Below are positions 29,549 to 37,663 of a stretch of 55,027 nt of DNA, piece after piece. The stretch comes from a virus, in IMG/VR virus record IMGVR_UViG_3300030116_003984, positions 1 to 55,027 of that record; one strand, given 5' to 3'. A program made the position numbers and the translations under genes. Within the stretch, counting starts at the first letter, position 1. Each line of letters begins with the position of its first letter. A model generated the notes under the pieces. The model was not told the origin of the DNA. It saw nothing but the letters and a program-made list of their open reading frames with translations, and did no database searches.

Positions 29549-29556
29549 CAAATATA
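29549..29556 (-). promoter_or_regulatory. Possible -7 box upstream of scaffold and capsid genes
   Basis: Minus-strand TATATTTG lies in the 44-bp spacer between portal and scaffold genes, about 27 bp before the scaffold ATG at 29522. No good TTTG is found 20 bp upstream, so this is a weaker candidate than those at 9922 and 25873. A promoter here would fit the need for separate high expression of scaffold and capsid. Confidence 0.4.
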
Positions 29557-29566
29557 TTAAAAAAAA

Positions 29567-31858
29567 CTATCTTTTCCTAATTCTAGTTAAATCAGAATCA
29601 ATATCACTTGAAGCTGTTTCAATATGCTCGGTTTTTATTTGTCCTTGAAGCTTTATTTCTTCTAGTTTTCTAGCATGCTCTGCTTGGGCAAATTCTTCTT
29701 TTAATCTAAACTCAACTTGAAGCCTGTTTGATTCAGCTTCTTGTTTCATTTGTTCTATTTGAGCTTGTGCTTGAGATGCAGCTATTGCTGACTCCTGTTG
29801 AACTTGAGAGTTCAGCATCATTTCTCTTTGAGCTTTTTCAGATTGTTCTTGAGCGTATTTTTTTCTTCTTAATATTAATAATTGATTAGCTAGCTTTATA
29901 TTGCCTATATTCCTAATCATAATAGCATCCTCTAGTCTCAATTCTTTTTGAGCTAAAGATTGTTGAATGTTTTGTTCTAACATAGCTTTTTCTTCTTCAT
30001 CAGGCAATGCTTGAACTTTTATTCCAAATTCATGAAGAGTAACATCTTTTCCTATATCTACAACTTTTAAAGTTGTTTCACCTAAAGCGTCAATATACCC
30101 TTTATAAGCTCCTTTAAATTGAACTAAATCTTGTAAAGCTAAAGATGATGAAAAAGCTGTTCTTTCCATAAGATTTACATAAGCGTCATTAATAAATCTT
30201 GTAGCATTGTTTGATGCTAAAAGAGCCATTTTTTGCACACCAACTAAAGATTCTTTGTTTGGAGCAGAACCTTCTCTAACCTCATTAACACCAGTAACTT
30301 CTCGCAACCTTTCTACATTGTATCTATATGAAAGTATTAATTCTTGTAAAGCACCCCCTATACCTCCAGAAAGCTCTTGGACTGGTCTTGGAGAGCCTGT
30401 TGCCCCTCCTCCATCATCAAGAACTCTAAAATATAAGTTACCTGTTTGCTCGTAAACATCTTGTATTTCTAAAGGAGTAAATGTATTACCATCACCTTTT
30501 GTTACACCTTCAATAGAACCTAATTCAATAGCCATACCTTTAGGTCTGGTCTTAGCAATAAGTTGTTGCATTTTTAAATGTATCAGCTGAATTTGGTCAG
30601 CAAAAGGCATCATTCTTTCTACAATAGATTTATTATTCATATTATACATGTGTGGTGTATAAATATGATAAGAAGATAAAGAACGAGTTAAATTGCTTTT
30701 TGGTCTAAGCATATTTCTCTTCATTCCATAATCAAATATATAGTCAGTACCTATAATATATTTTCCCGAATACCAAACTTCAAAGTCTGGTTTTATTTGC
30801 TCTCTTTTATATTTAGATTTTTTAGGAGCTTTATAATTTTTGTCTTTTTTATTTACAGTAGAAGTCCCATATTGAGTGTTTTTCTTTTCATAATGAATAT
30901 CATTTACAGTTTTAAACTCTGCATCCATCACATCAACTAAATACTTATCATAGTCATACATCTCCATGCCATCAACATAATATGATGCTTTGCTTAGTTT
31001 AGAAGGATTGTTGTTCTTGCCTAAATAAGCTTCTGCTATTTTTCTATAATCTTCTTCAGTAAATTCGTCACCAGCCATTCTTTTTAGTTCTTGAAGTGTT
31101 ATTTTAATAATCTCACCTGCATGAACTATATTTTTATAATCAGGCCTATTAGAGTATGATGTAACTAAATACTCTGGGTCTACGTATCTAATATTTATTC
31201 CATCGTTGTTTAAAAATGTTTTACATGAAGCCGTTCCAACAACAACCAAGTCTCTTATAATTCTTCTAGAAACTTCTTTAAAATCATTAATATTAAAAGC
31301 TAACTCAATACCTTGCTCCATGGCTATCTCTGTAGCTTGCTTGTAATTAAGCTCCATAAACAAATCTAGCTCTTCTTTTGTTTCAGGAATATCTTCTTGA
31401 GGAGATAAAGGTATACCAGTAATGCTTGATAGCTCTGTAGTAAAATCTTTAGTCATCATCTGAACTAAAAGGTCTAACTTGTCATCTTTTCTTTTTTGTG
31501 TAGATAAAGGGTCTATAGCTGTGCATGTTATCTTATAATCTTGATTAGTCATGCTCCCAACAATAACATCTACAAACTTTGGAATAATAGGAACTATACT
31601 CCAATCTAAATTAAGATAAGAGTCGTCTCCACTTTTATTCATTAAATCTTTATATTTAGTTGAAGATTGAAGACCCTCAGCATAAGCTCTTTGCTCTGTT
31701 ATTCTTCTTCTTTTTTGATGCAACACCACTGAGTCTTTCCCAGCCCACTCTCTATACATCCTTTGAAAGTATTGTAATCCATATTTTTTTGTCTCCTTTA
31801 CATCTGAAGGGGCAAAAGGACTAGGGTATCCATATGTGTAATCTTTTTTATCAGCCAT
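29567..31858 (-). CDS. Portal protein, P22/crAss-like (763 aa)
   Basis: The large size, the N-terminal KKYGLQYFQRMYREWAGKDSV followed by aromatic and charged helices, the LDWSIVPIIPKFVDVIVGSM region, the YVDPEYLVTSYSN strand and the C-terminal half with EVTGVNEVREGSAPNKESLVGVQKMALLASNNAT fit the long P22-type portal proteins of Bacteroidetes podoviruses. The last 150 residues are a Gln/Glu/Lys-rich helical barrel or crown segment. Twelve copies would form the ring through which DNA passes; it docks with the terminase encoded immediately upstream, whose stop overlaps this ATG by eight bases. Confidence 0.85.
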   Translation of the reverse strand: MADKKDYTYGYPSPFAPSDVKETKKYGLQYFQRMYREWAGKDSVVLHQKRRRITEQRAYAEGLQSSTKYKDLMNKSGDDSYLNLDWSIVPIIPKFVDVIVGSMTNQDYKITCTAIDPLSTQKRKDDKLDLLVQMMTKDFTTELSSITGIPLSPQEDIPETKEELDLFMELNYKQATEIAMEQGIELAFNINDFKEVSRRIIRDLVVVGTASCKTFLNNDGINIRYVDPEYLVTSYSNRPDYKNIVHAGEIIKITLQELKRMAGDEFTEEDYRKIAEAYLGKNNNPSKLSKASYYVDGMEMYDYDKYLVDVMDAEFKTVNDIHYEKKNTQYGTSTVNKKDKNYKAPKKSKYKREQIKPDFEVWYSGKYIIGTDYIFDYGMKRNMLRPKSNLTRSLSSYHIYTPHMYNMNNKSIVERMMPFADQIQLIHLKMQQLIAKTRPKGMAIELGSIEGVTKGDGNTFTPLEIQDVYEQTGNLYFRVLDDGGGATGSPRPVQELSGGIGGALQELILSYRYNVERLREVTGVNEVREGSAPNKESLVGVQKMALLASNNATRFINDAYVNLMERTAFSSSLALQDLVQFKGAYKGYIDALGETTLKVVDIGKDVTLHEFGIKVQALPDEEEKAMLEQNIQQSLAQKELRLEDAIMIRNIGNIKLANQLLILRRKKYAQEQSEKAQREMMLNSQVQQESAIAASQAQAQIEQMKQEAESNRLQVEFRLKEEFAQAEHARKLEEIKLQGQIKTEHIETASSDIDSDLTRIRKR

Positions 31859-33866
31859 TTTTTAGCAATTTAGATTTTTTGCCTTTTATATTATATTTTC
31901 TAATAAACGGCACGTATTCTCTTTTCTTTGGTTCTGGTTTTACAAATTTTTGAGCAGCCAATAAAGCTATTCCTGAAGCCATTGACGCATCATACTTTGT
32001 TCGATTATCTAATTCAAACTCAAGCCAATCTTTTAACAAATTGTCAAAATAACAATTACCTATTTGTCCTGTAGCTTGATTAAATCCTACATTATCATAT
32101 ACATATGCTTGTATAGAATCAGCAATAGCATTAATCACAACAGCTCCAGCTGTTGGTATACCAGGAGTTTGTTGATTTGTGCTATATTTTGTATGAGTGG
32201 TTTCTGGTCTATTCATTAAATAATTTTCATAACCTCTCATTCTAAAGTAGTTAATTAATCCTACCTTGTTGTTTTCTACAAGTATTTGACACCCATAAAA
32301 AACACACATCATTAATATGTCTTCATAAAAAACCTCTACTTTTGGAGGTCTATTTAAATATTCAGCAACAAAACAATGTGTTGCATCCTGCTCTGCAGGA
32401 TTGTATTTTCTAAAAACATAAGCAGCTGCGTCTGAACGTCTACCATCTGTAGTTGTACTGTGGTCATATGGGTCACATCCAGCTACTATTCCTTGACTGT
32501 TACCTGGAAAGTTCTTTTTCCTATCAGATTTAGCGTTTGGATTAGGAGGAACCCATGTAATTGTCCATTTACCATGATAATCTGGATACCACATTACTTC
32601 TGTATCTTTTACTCCGTTTCTCCACATAAAATTACCTGGAGTAACTAGTTTTTGTGCTGCAACTTCATTATATTCTAATTGTTGATATATTCTTTCAGCA
32701 TCAAACAAACATTTTTTTGCATCATGTCTAAATGCTTCGTCTGGATTGTAAGGATATTGTCTTTTTTGTTCAGCTAAAGCATTTGTGTCATCTCTCAAAC
32801 CATCTCTAATGCTGTCCATATATTCTTTAGCTTCGTCTATTTGAGAAATGCCATACTCATCTATAAAGCCTTCAAGACCATCATATACTGGAGTAAAGTA
32901 TCTGTATAATCCTGAGCGAGTTTTACCTGTAGAATCTCTGTCTTCTGGGTTAGACATATCCCATATACGTTTAAAGTTTTCTCCACCAGACTTTGACATT
33001 TCATTTACAGTAGAAGGCATGAAACATTTTCCTACAACTTTTCTACCTAACGATAAACAAGGTTTTACAATTTGCCAATTCCTCCAAACATCCGCTTCTT
33101 CCCATTTACCCGCCTCATCAGACATAAAGTATTTTAGCTTTGCGGAGTCATAAGAGTTGTTTTTTGTATTTCTCCAATCTATCCTAGAGTTTAACGCTTC
33201 AGATTTTTGCACTCCTTGATTTTTCTTTGTAATTCTTTCACCAGGTTTTTTAAATGATAAAACTGATTTTGGATTATCAGTACCATCAATAATTGGCTGA
33301 AAGAAATCTGGCAAACCCCTAAACATATCTACTACTTTAAAAAATAAATCTTTAGCATCTGCACCTGTTTTAGAAAGCAAACCACCGTGAGCGTTATAGT
33401 TAGATGTTATCATGTTTAACGCTAAAGAAGCTCCTTTCCACGAAGCGCCTTCACGTCTATGTTTTACCATTACCATGCCATATGAATCATCATCTTTTAC
33501 GCATGCATCCCAAAATAAAAAGAACCTTCTGTCTCTATCTCTATAATCTGGATAGCCAACATCTATTTTACACCAGTTTAAATAATAATAGTGAGCTCCT
33601 GTAATATAGGTGGGCTCACCATTGTTCATAAACCAGTATCCATCTCTTCTTCTAGCAAACTCCTGCTCTACAAACTTTTCTTTTGTTTTAGCATCTAAAA
33701 CATCCCAGTTTTCTGGCAAAGAATTTCTAGTCCATTTTTGATTTTTTTTTCCTTTTTTGATTCCTCCAATACCAGACGATGGTTTTTTAGGTATACCTAT
33801 CTTTATGTTAGATATATCAAATACTTTCCCTTTACTGGAAGGATTGAGCCAAACAGTTTTGTCCAA
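31851..33866 (-). CDS. terL: Terminase large subunit (671 aa)
   Basis: ATPase motifs are visible: a Walker A-like RREGASWKG at residues 137-145 and a Walker B-type YFMSDEAGKW with D250/E251. YPYNPDEAFR (371-380) is a signature seen in crAss-like and related terminases. The nuclease domain has the acidic residue in VAGCDPYDHS (D465), an ILVENNK strand, and a final DASMASGIALLAAQKF segment. The protein cuts concatemers and drives DNA into the procapsid through the portal. The start codon appears to be TTG at 33866: an in-frame stop lies three codons upstream and no ATG occurs until residue 80. No small terminase subunit was recognised nearby. Confidence 0.92.
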   Translation of the reverse strand: MDKTVWLNPSSKGKVFDISNIKIGIPKKPSSGIGGIKKGKKNQKWTRNSLPENWDVLDAKTKEKFVEQEFARRRDGYWFMNNGEPTYITGAHYYYLNWCKIDVGYPDYRDRDRRFFLFWDACVKDDDSYGMVMVKHRREGASWKGASLALNMITSNYNAHGGLLSKTGADAKDLFFKVVDMFRGLPDFFQPIIDGTDNPKSVLSFKKPGERITKKNQGVQKSEALNSRIDWRNTKNNSYDSAKLKYFMSDEAGKWEEADVWRNWQIVKPCLSLGRKVVGKCFMPSTVNEMSKSGGENFKRIWDMSNPEDRDSTGKTRSGLYRYFTPVYDGLEGFIDEYGISQIDEAKEYMDSIRDGLRDDTNALAEQKRQYPYNPDEAFRHDAKKCLFDAERIYQQLEYNEVAAQKLVTPGNFMWRNGVKDTEVMWYPDYHGKWTITWVPPNPNAKSDRKKNFPGNSQGIVAGCDPYDHSTTTDGRRSDAAAYVFRKYNPAEQDATHCFVAEYLNRPPKVEVFYEDILMMCVFYGCQILVENNKVGLINYFRMRGYENYLMNRPETTHTKYSTNQQTPGIPTAGAVVINAIADSIQAYVYDNVGFNQATGQIGNCYFDNLLKDWLEFELDNRTKYDASMASGIALLAAQKFVKPEPKKREYVPFIRKYNIKGKKSKLLKNG

Positions 33867-33913
33867 ATCTAGTTAAAATTAACTTACAACTAGCAAAAAT
33901 ACAAAAATTGTTG

Positions 33914-33921
33914 TATATTTG
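33914..33921 (+). promoter_or_regulatory. Possible -7 box for the 361-aa gene
   Basis: TATATTTG lies 36 bp before the ATG at 33957, in the 90-bp spacer between this gene and the divergent terminase gene. It is preceded by GTTG rather than a TTTG at the preferred 20 bp distance, so the upstream box is weak. Confidence 0.45.
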
Positions 33922-33956
33922 CAACTTATCTATTTATTAACTAATACCATAGAAAA

Positions 33957-35042
33957 ATGGCAAATTTAATTAGCGTTAATGTGTTAAAGTACGGAAACAT
34001 TGAGTTCGGTACTACACTAGCTGACGCAAAAACAATGGTGCTAAGTACCGAGCACATTATTTACGGTACTAATAAAGAAACAGATACTGGAGTAGATGTT
34101 ACTACAGCAACTGCTGCTACTGATGCTGTTACTACTGGCGCTGACCACGGAATTACAAGTGGTGAGTATGTTAGAATTGGTAAGGTTGGAGATTCTGTAG
34201 GAACTTTTGATATTGCTTCTGCTGATTACACGCCTGGAAAAATATTCAAAGTACAGAAGACAGGAGCAACTGGTTTATTCTTGCATGGTTCAGAAGCTCA
34301 CTATGATGCTAACACTAAGCAAGACATTACTACTAACGGTTCTGGTTTAACTTTAGATGTAGTTAGAGTTCAAGGTAAAATTCTTTACGCTGACCCAAGT
34401 TTAGGAAGCGGAACTCCTATTGAAATTATTACTGTTGAGCCATGTGTAAATGTTGCTGACGGTTTTGGTGTTTCTGCTAAGTCTGGACAGTTAAGAGCTG
34501 TTGAGGTAAACAGAAAAAATGGTGTTGCTTATGATGCTGCTACTATTTCTGAGATTAACTTAATGATTAACTTAGAAAGAGTTATTTTATCTTACGAAGG
34601 ATTAGCTGTCCCATACTCAGACTCTATTGCTTCTGCTGATGACTGGGCTGTTTGGTATGATGCTTCTAATACAAACTTTGCGGGGATGGATTCTCCTTTT
34701 GTTGATGTGTTAGAGGTAGAAACATCTTTAGATGGACTTATGACATCTTTTGTTGACCATGCTGGTGGAAAATCTGCATTTGTAAATGCTCTTGCCTTAG
34801 TTGTTAATGGACAAAAAGTTGTTTTCCCTGACCAATCTGCATCTGCTGTAGTTAGACTTAAAAATATTGCTAGCGCTAATGAAATGGCTGCTACAACCGC
34901 TTTCGGTTGGGGTTCTGTTTCTGCTAACGATACTATTGTTAAACTTAAGCGTGGACTTGGAAAAGGTGGAGACGACTATTTAGTTGTTAACCATACTGCT
35001 GCTCAGCTTATTGCTTTAACTGAATCAGCTATGACTACATAA
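33957..35042 (+). CDS. Putative virion (decoration or fibre) protein (361 aa)
   Basis: The protein is rich in Ala, Thr, Gly, Val and Asp with no membrane segment. Near residues 58-100 it has a small beta domain (TGADHGITSGEYVRIGKVGDSVGTF) of the type found in phage virion and tail proteins. Codon use is similar to the major capsid gene (GCT, GGA, ACT), which suggests high expression. It stands alone on the plus strand between the divergent terminase gene and a bidirectional terminator. A capsid decoration, auxiliary or fibre role is inferred. Confidence 0.5.
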   Translation: MANLISVNVLKYGNIEFGTTLADAKTMVLSTEHIIYGTNKETDTGVDVTTATAATDAVTTGADHGITSGEYVRIGKVGDSVGTFDIASADYTPGKIFKVQKTGATGLFLHGSEAHYDANTKQDITTNGSGLTLDVVRVQGKILYADPSLGSGTPIEIITVEPCVNVADGFGVSAKSGQLRAVEVNRKNGVAYDAATISEINLMINLERVILSYEGLAVPYSDSIASADDWAVWYDASNTNFAGMDSPFVDVLEVETSLDGLMTSFVDHAGGKSAFVNALALVVNGQKVVFPDQSASAVVRLKNIASANEMAATTAFGWGSVSANDTIVKLKRGLGKGGDDYLVVNHTAAQLIALTESAMTT

Positions 35043-35061
35043 TAATTTATGTATATAAATT

Positions 35062-35086
35062 AAAAGAGGAGCTATGCTCCTCTTTT
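35062..35086. terminator. Bidirectional intrinsic terminator
   Basis: AAAAGAGGAGC (35062-35072) and GCTCCTCTTTT (35076-35086) form an 11-bp perfect stem with loop TAT, with further T residues to 35090 on the plus strand and A-rich sequence on the left. It serves the convergent genes ending at 35042 (plus) and 35072 (minus). The stop codon of the minus gene lies inside the hairpin. Confidence 0.85.
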
Positions 35087-35374
35087 TTTTGCAAACTTTT
35101 CAGCGTATCCTTTCTTAAAAGTAGCTTGTTCTTCTTCCGTGTCTGGTGGAAGTTCTTCACCATTTAAATATGCTTCAAGTTTTTCTACTTCTGTAATTAT
35201 TTCTTTAGCGTCCATAAAGCATTCTTTCTTAGCTTTCATTGCGTTTCTAGCTCTATCATCCTGAAGTTCAGGGTCAAGAGGTTTTTTTACTTCTGCTAAT
35301 AATAATTCAAAAGCTTCCTTTCCTGCGTTAATTAACTTTTGCAGCTTGTCTTCGTGTTTACTCTTTGATGACAT
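35072..35374 (-). CDS. Small helical protein of unknown function (100 aa)
   Basis: The sequence is charged and helical (KHEDKLQKLINAGKEAFELLLAEVKKPL, later AKEIITEVEKLEAYL) with a basic C-terminus. It is the last gene of the minus operon and overlaps the co-chaperonin gene by 17 bases. No family recognised. Confidence 0.6.
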   Translation of the reverse strand: MSSKSKHEDKLQKLINAGKEAFELLLAEVKKPLDPELQDDRARNAMKAKKECFMDAKEIITEVEKLEAYLNGEELPPDTEEEQATFKKGYAEKFAKKRGA

Positions 35375-35951
35375 ATATTAAATCATTGTTTTTCATTCTA
35401 AATAACCTTTCTCCTTCTATATCCATTTCATAATCAGAGTTGGTTTCAAAATAAATTTTATCTCCAACCTTTGCTCCTAAAGCTTCTGTGTTTGAGTTTA
35501 CATATTTTAATATACCAACATTTGATTTTTCTTCTTGGTTTGCTTTTAAAAATAAACCTGATTCAGATTTTATTTCATCTTCAGTTTCTCTAACAGGTTC
35601 TACTAAAACATAGTCATTTAACATGTGCACCTCTCCATCTCTTACTCTAGCAAATAATTGATTATAAGCCATCCAAGCAACCTCTTTTCCATCAACATTC
35701 ATAGCATGCTCATCATCATTTATAAAATGGTGTGTGTACACAAAATCTCCTGGTTGAAGCTCCATCTCTGTATCCATCCAAGATTCAAGTTTATCTGGCA
35801 CTCCAATAACTTCTGCTTTTTGATTTACCCAATGCATAGGAGACCAAGAAGTATCTACCTCTATCGTATTATCTCCTATTTGAATTTCGTTGTTTTCTTT
35901 TTTTTCTCTTTTTGTAAAAACTAAATTTTTAATAGGTTTCATTTTCTTCAA
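35358..35951 (-). CDS. GroES-like co-chaperonin with duplicated Cpn10 fold (197 aa)
   Basis: The C-terminal half reads as a 10-kDa chaperonin: NDYVLVEPV, SESGLFLK (mobile-loop neighbour), NVGILKYVN, LGAKVGDKIYFET and FRMKNNDLIYVI. The N-terminal half repeats the pattern: AEVIGVP, LQPGDFVYTHHF, EVAWMAYNQLFARV. The chain is about twice the usual 95 residues, so it seems to be a tandem Cpn10. Phage co-chaperonins such as T4 gp31 replace host GroES when the large capsid protein must be folded; that role here is inferred. An internal Met at 35942 is an alternative start, and the ORF overlaps the preceding gene by 23 bases. Confidence 0.7.
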   Translation of the reverse strand: MKKMKPIKNLVFTKREKKENNEIQIGDNTIEVDTSWSPMHWVNQKAEVIGVPDKLESWMDTEMELQPGDFVYTHHFINDDEHAMNVDGKEVAWMAYNQLFARVRDGEVHMLNDYVLVEPVRETEDEIKSESGLFLKANQEEKSNVGILKYVNSNTEALGAKVGDKIYFETNSDYEMDIEGERLFRMKNNDLIYVIKE

Positions 35952-36210
35952 TTTTAATATCGTATTCTATTGATACTGGTGTATCTATAAATGATTTCCA
36001 TAGTCTTGCGTAATCACTATTGCTAGGTTTAACAAATATGTTAAATCTAACTTTTCCATAATAATTAAAATACTCATCATCTTTTACTATATCTATTATT
36101 TCTAAATATGCACTAGAATGAGGTACTCTCATTTTTTGGTCACGCTTATAAGTAATTCCTTCCTTTATATCACCCAGTGTTATCTTTCTTATTATTCCGT
36201 TTACTTCCAT
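35929..36210 (-). CDS. Small protein of unknown function (93 aa)
   Basis: A beta-rich protein with MEVNGIIRKITLGDIKEGITYKRD at the start and several alternating hydrophobic/charged strands. It overlaps both neighbours (41 bases upstream, 23 downstream), as is usual in this operon. No family recognised. Confidence 0.55.
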   Translation of the reverse strand: MEVNGIIRKITLGDIKEGITYKRDQKMRVPHSSAYLEIIDIVKDDEYFNYYGKVRFNIFVKPSNSDYARLWKSFIDTPVSIEYDIKIEENETY

Positions 36211-36382
36211 TATCTATAATTAAACATATTAAATCATCACTATGAAGCTCTATACTTACTAATTCTTCATTATGCTTTATTTTAAGCATTGCAGCTAAAG
36301 CTTTTATGTGAGCAGCTATTTCAATGTGATGCTCTTTTACTTCTTGCGTTTTGAATGATGTGTTATCTACTTCAACCTTCAT
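36170..36382 (-). CDS. Small protein of unknown function (70 aa)
   Basis: It has an N-terminal beta segment, an Ala-rich helix with EHHIEIAAHIKALAAML, and a basic Lys/Asn tail. It overlaps the winged-helix gene by 11 bases and the next gene by 41. No family recognised. Confidence 0.5.
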   Translation of the reverse strand: MKVEVDNTSFKTQEVKEHHIEIAAHIKALAAMLKIKHNEELVSIELHSDDLICLIIDNGSKRNNKKDNTG

Positions 36383-36821
36383 AACGCTCTATTTCTAACG
36401 CTCTTACTAATTCCTCTCTTTTGGATTTGCTTGCGCTTTTCCAGTAATAATGTGGGTTTACATAATAAGTGCTAGTTCTTGTTTTTGTTTGACCTATGTA
36501 TTCATTTGTTGATAATATAATATCAGCGTCTTTTAATGCTTTAATTGCTTTATCTACAGAAGATACACTATAGTCTTTACCTCCTCGAATGGCACATTCA
36601 ACTGCAAAACGTTTTTTATCTGTTCTTGTCATTGTAAACAGATTCCATTCGCTCATCTCATTAAGTATCCATTCTAATAAGTGCATAGCGCAAGGACTGT
36701 GTATTTTAAATATTACATCAGTAGCGCTAACATATCTTTGAACAAAAAGACTTTCCATATAAATGGGAGCCATCTTGTCAGTCAGCTTTTTCTTCCCCGT
36801 CTTTATTAGAATTTTTTTCAT
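36372..36821 (-). CDS. RepL-like winged-helix protein (149 aa)
   Basis: The central part holds a winged helix: LEWILNEMSEWNLFTMT, VSSVDKAIKALKDADIILSTN and the wing and C-terminal sequence STYYVNPHYYWK. The 'kal...dil......g.Y.vNP.y.WK' ending is typical of RepL-type plasmid replication initiators and related phage proteins. It may bind an origin or act as a regulator. It sits in the minus operon rather than with the replication genes on the right. Confidence 0.55.
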   Translation of the reverse strand: MKKILIKTGKKKLTDKMAPIYMESLFVQRYVSATDVIFKIHSPCAMHLLEWILNEMSEWNLFTMTRTDKKRFAVECAIRGGKDYSVSSVDKAIKALKDADIILSTNEYIGQTKTRTSTYYVNPHYYWKSASKSKREELVRALEIERYEG

Positions 36822-37080
36822 TCAATATTTTTTTAACCCTTTCTACTATTTCATTTACATCAGTACCGTGGGTTAATTCAGACCAGACCTCTAGTTGTTT
36901 TTCTTGAAGTTCTTGAAATAAATCAGCTTCCATTGTTGTCAAAAGGGTTCCCCCTCTTTCTTGATTGTCTTGGTCTTTATAATTAAAAGTGAACATAAAA
37001 TCTAAGTCTTCATAGTCTTTTGATAAACTATTTAAAAAACTTAACATGTTTGCTATTTCTTGTTCTAGTGTCATTTCCAT
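36778..37080 (-). CDS. Acidic small protein of unknown function (100 aa)
   Basis: It starts MEMTLEQEIANMLSFLNSL, has a short aromatic strand (DLDFMFTFNYKDQ) and ends in Lys/Glu/Asp-rich helices. It overlaps the winged-helix gene by 44 bases and the zinc-ribbon gene by 10. No family recognised. Confidence 0.5.
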   Translation of the reverse strand: MEMTLEQEIANMLSFLNSLSKDYEDLDFMFTFNYKDQDNQERGGTLLTTMEADLFQELQEKQLEVWSELTHGTDVNEIVERVKKILNEKNSNKDGEEKAD

Positions 37081-37325
37081 TTTTTATGAGGGCAACCTGA
37101 CGTTTTCCAAGCTGCTTTTGTTTGTATATAACAACCACAAGCTCCACATCTATCTGCCATCCTATGTTCACAGGTATAGCAAGTAGTGAGTCTTTCAGCA
37201 AACTCCGACCTGCTTACTTTTTTAGCCCCTGTTGAAACATGCTTAAAAACAGCCTTAACAAATGATTTAAACATTTGCCAGTTGCTTGGCAACTTATTTG
37301 GTAGCTTCTTTTGTTGCTGTTCCAT
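37071..37325 (-). CDS. Small zinc-binding phage protein (84 aa)
   Basis: After a basic helical N-terminus there is a cysteine cluster: C49-x2-C52, C60-x2-C63-x-C65 and CPHKKW with C78. The arrangement (C..C, C..CGC, then K and CP..KW) recurs in small phage proteins next to virion or assembly genes and should bind one or two zinc ions. Its function is not known. Confidence 0.6.
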   Translation of the reverse strand: MEQQQKKLPNKLPSNWQMFKSFVKAVFKHVSTGAKKVSRSEFAERLTTCYTCEHRMADRCGACGCYIQTKAAWKTSGCPHKKWK

Positions 37326-37497
37326 ATTCTAAAAACTGATAAATATTATTAGCCATAACGCAAACAGATTGTGGGTCTGGAGTAACTTGTAAAGCCATTT
37401 GCATAGCTGTTACCCTTACTGCTTTTTGTTCTTGCTTTCTTTGCTTATCATTGATGTCGATAAGACTTGGATTTGTAATATCCGTAGGATTACTCAT
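37294..37497 (-). CDS. Small protein of unknown function, first gene of the minus operon (67 aa)
   Basis: It is hydrophilic at the start (LIDINDKQRKQEQKAVRVTAMQM) and helical at the end. It follows a promoter-like site at 37526-37556 by about 30 bp and overlaps the zinc-ribbon gene by 32 bases. No family recognised. Confidence 0.55.
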   Translation of the reverse strand: MSNPTDITNPSLIDINDKQRKQEQKAVRVTAMQMALQVTPDPQSVCVMANNIYQFLEYGTATKEATK

Positions 37498-37525
37498 AAT
37501 ATATTATATTAAATTAAACTTGAAG

Positions 37526-37556
37526 CAAATGTAATAATAATTACACTTACAAACAA
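37526..37556 (-). promoter_or_regulatory. Promoter-like site for the small-gene/co-chaperonin operon
   Basis: Minus-strand TACATTTG (37533-37526), a match to TAnnTTTG, has TTG 20 bp upstream (37556-37554) and an alternative TTTG 16 bp upstream (37553-37550). The ATG at 37497 follows 28 bp later. Confidence 0.5.
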
Positions 37557-37628
37557 GTATTTTTTAATTTATTTTATTGATAGACAATTTTGTCCATGCA
37601 CAAAGACTTATATGTCTATGTTATTTAA

Positions 37629-37659
37629 TTGATTAATATTATTTATTTTAGTATATTTG
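37629..37659 (+). promoter_or_regulatory. Promoter-like site with start site at or near the ATG
   Basis: TATATTTG (37652-37659) has TTG (37629-37631) 20 bp upstream. The ATG of the 581-aa gene is at 37664, only four bases after the box, so a typical start point would give a leaderless or nearly leaderless transcript. Confidence 0.55.
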
Positions 37660-37663
37660 TATC

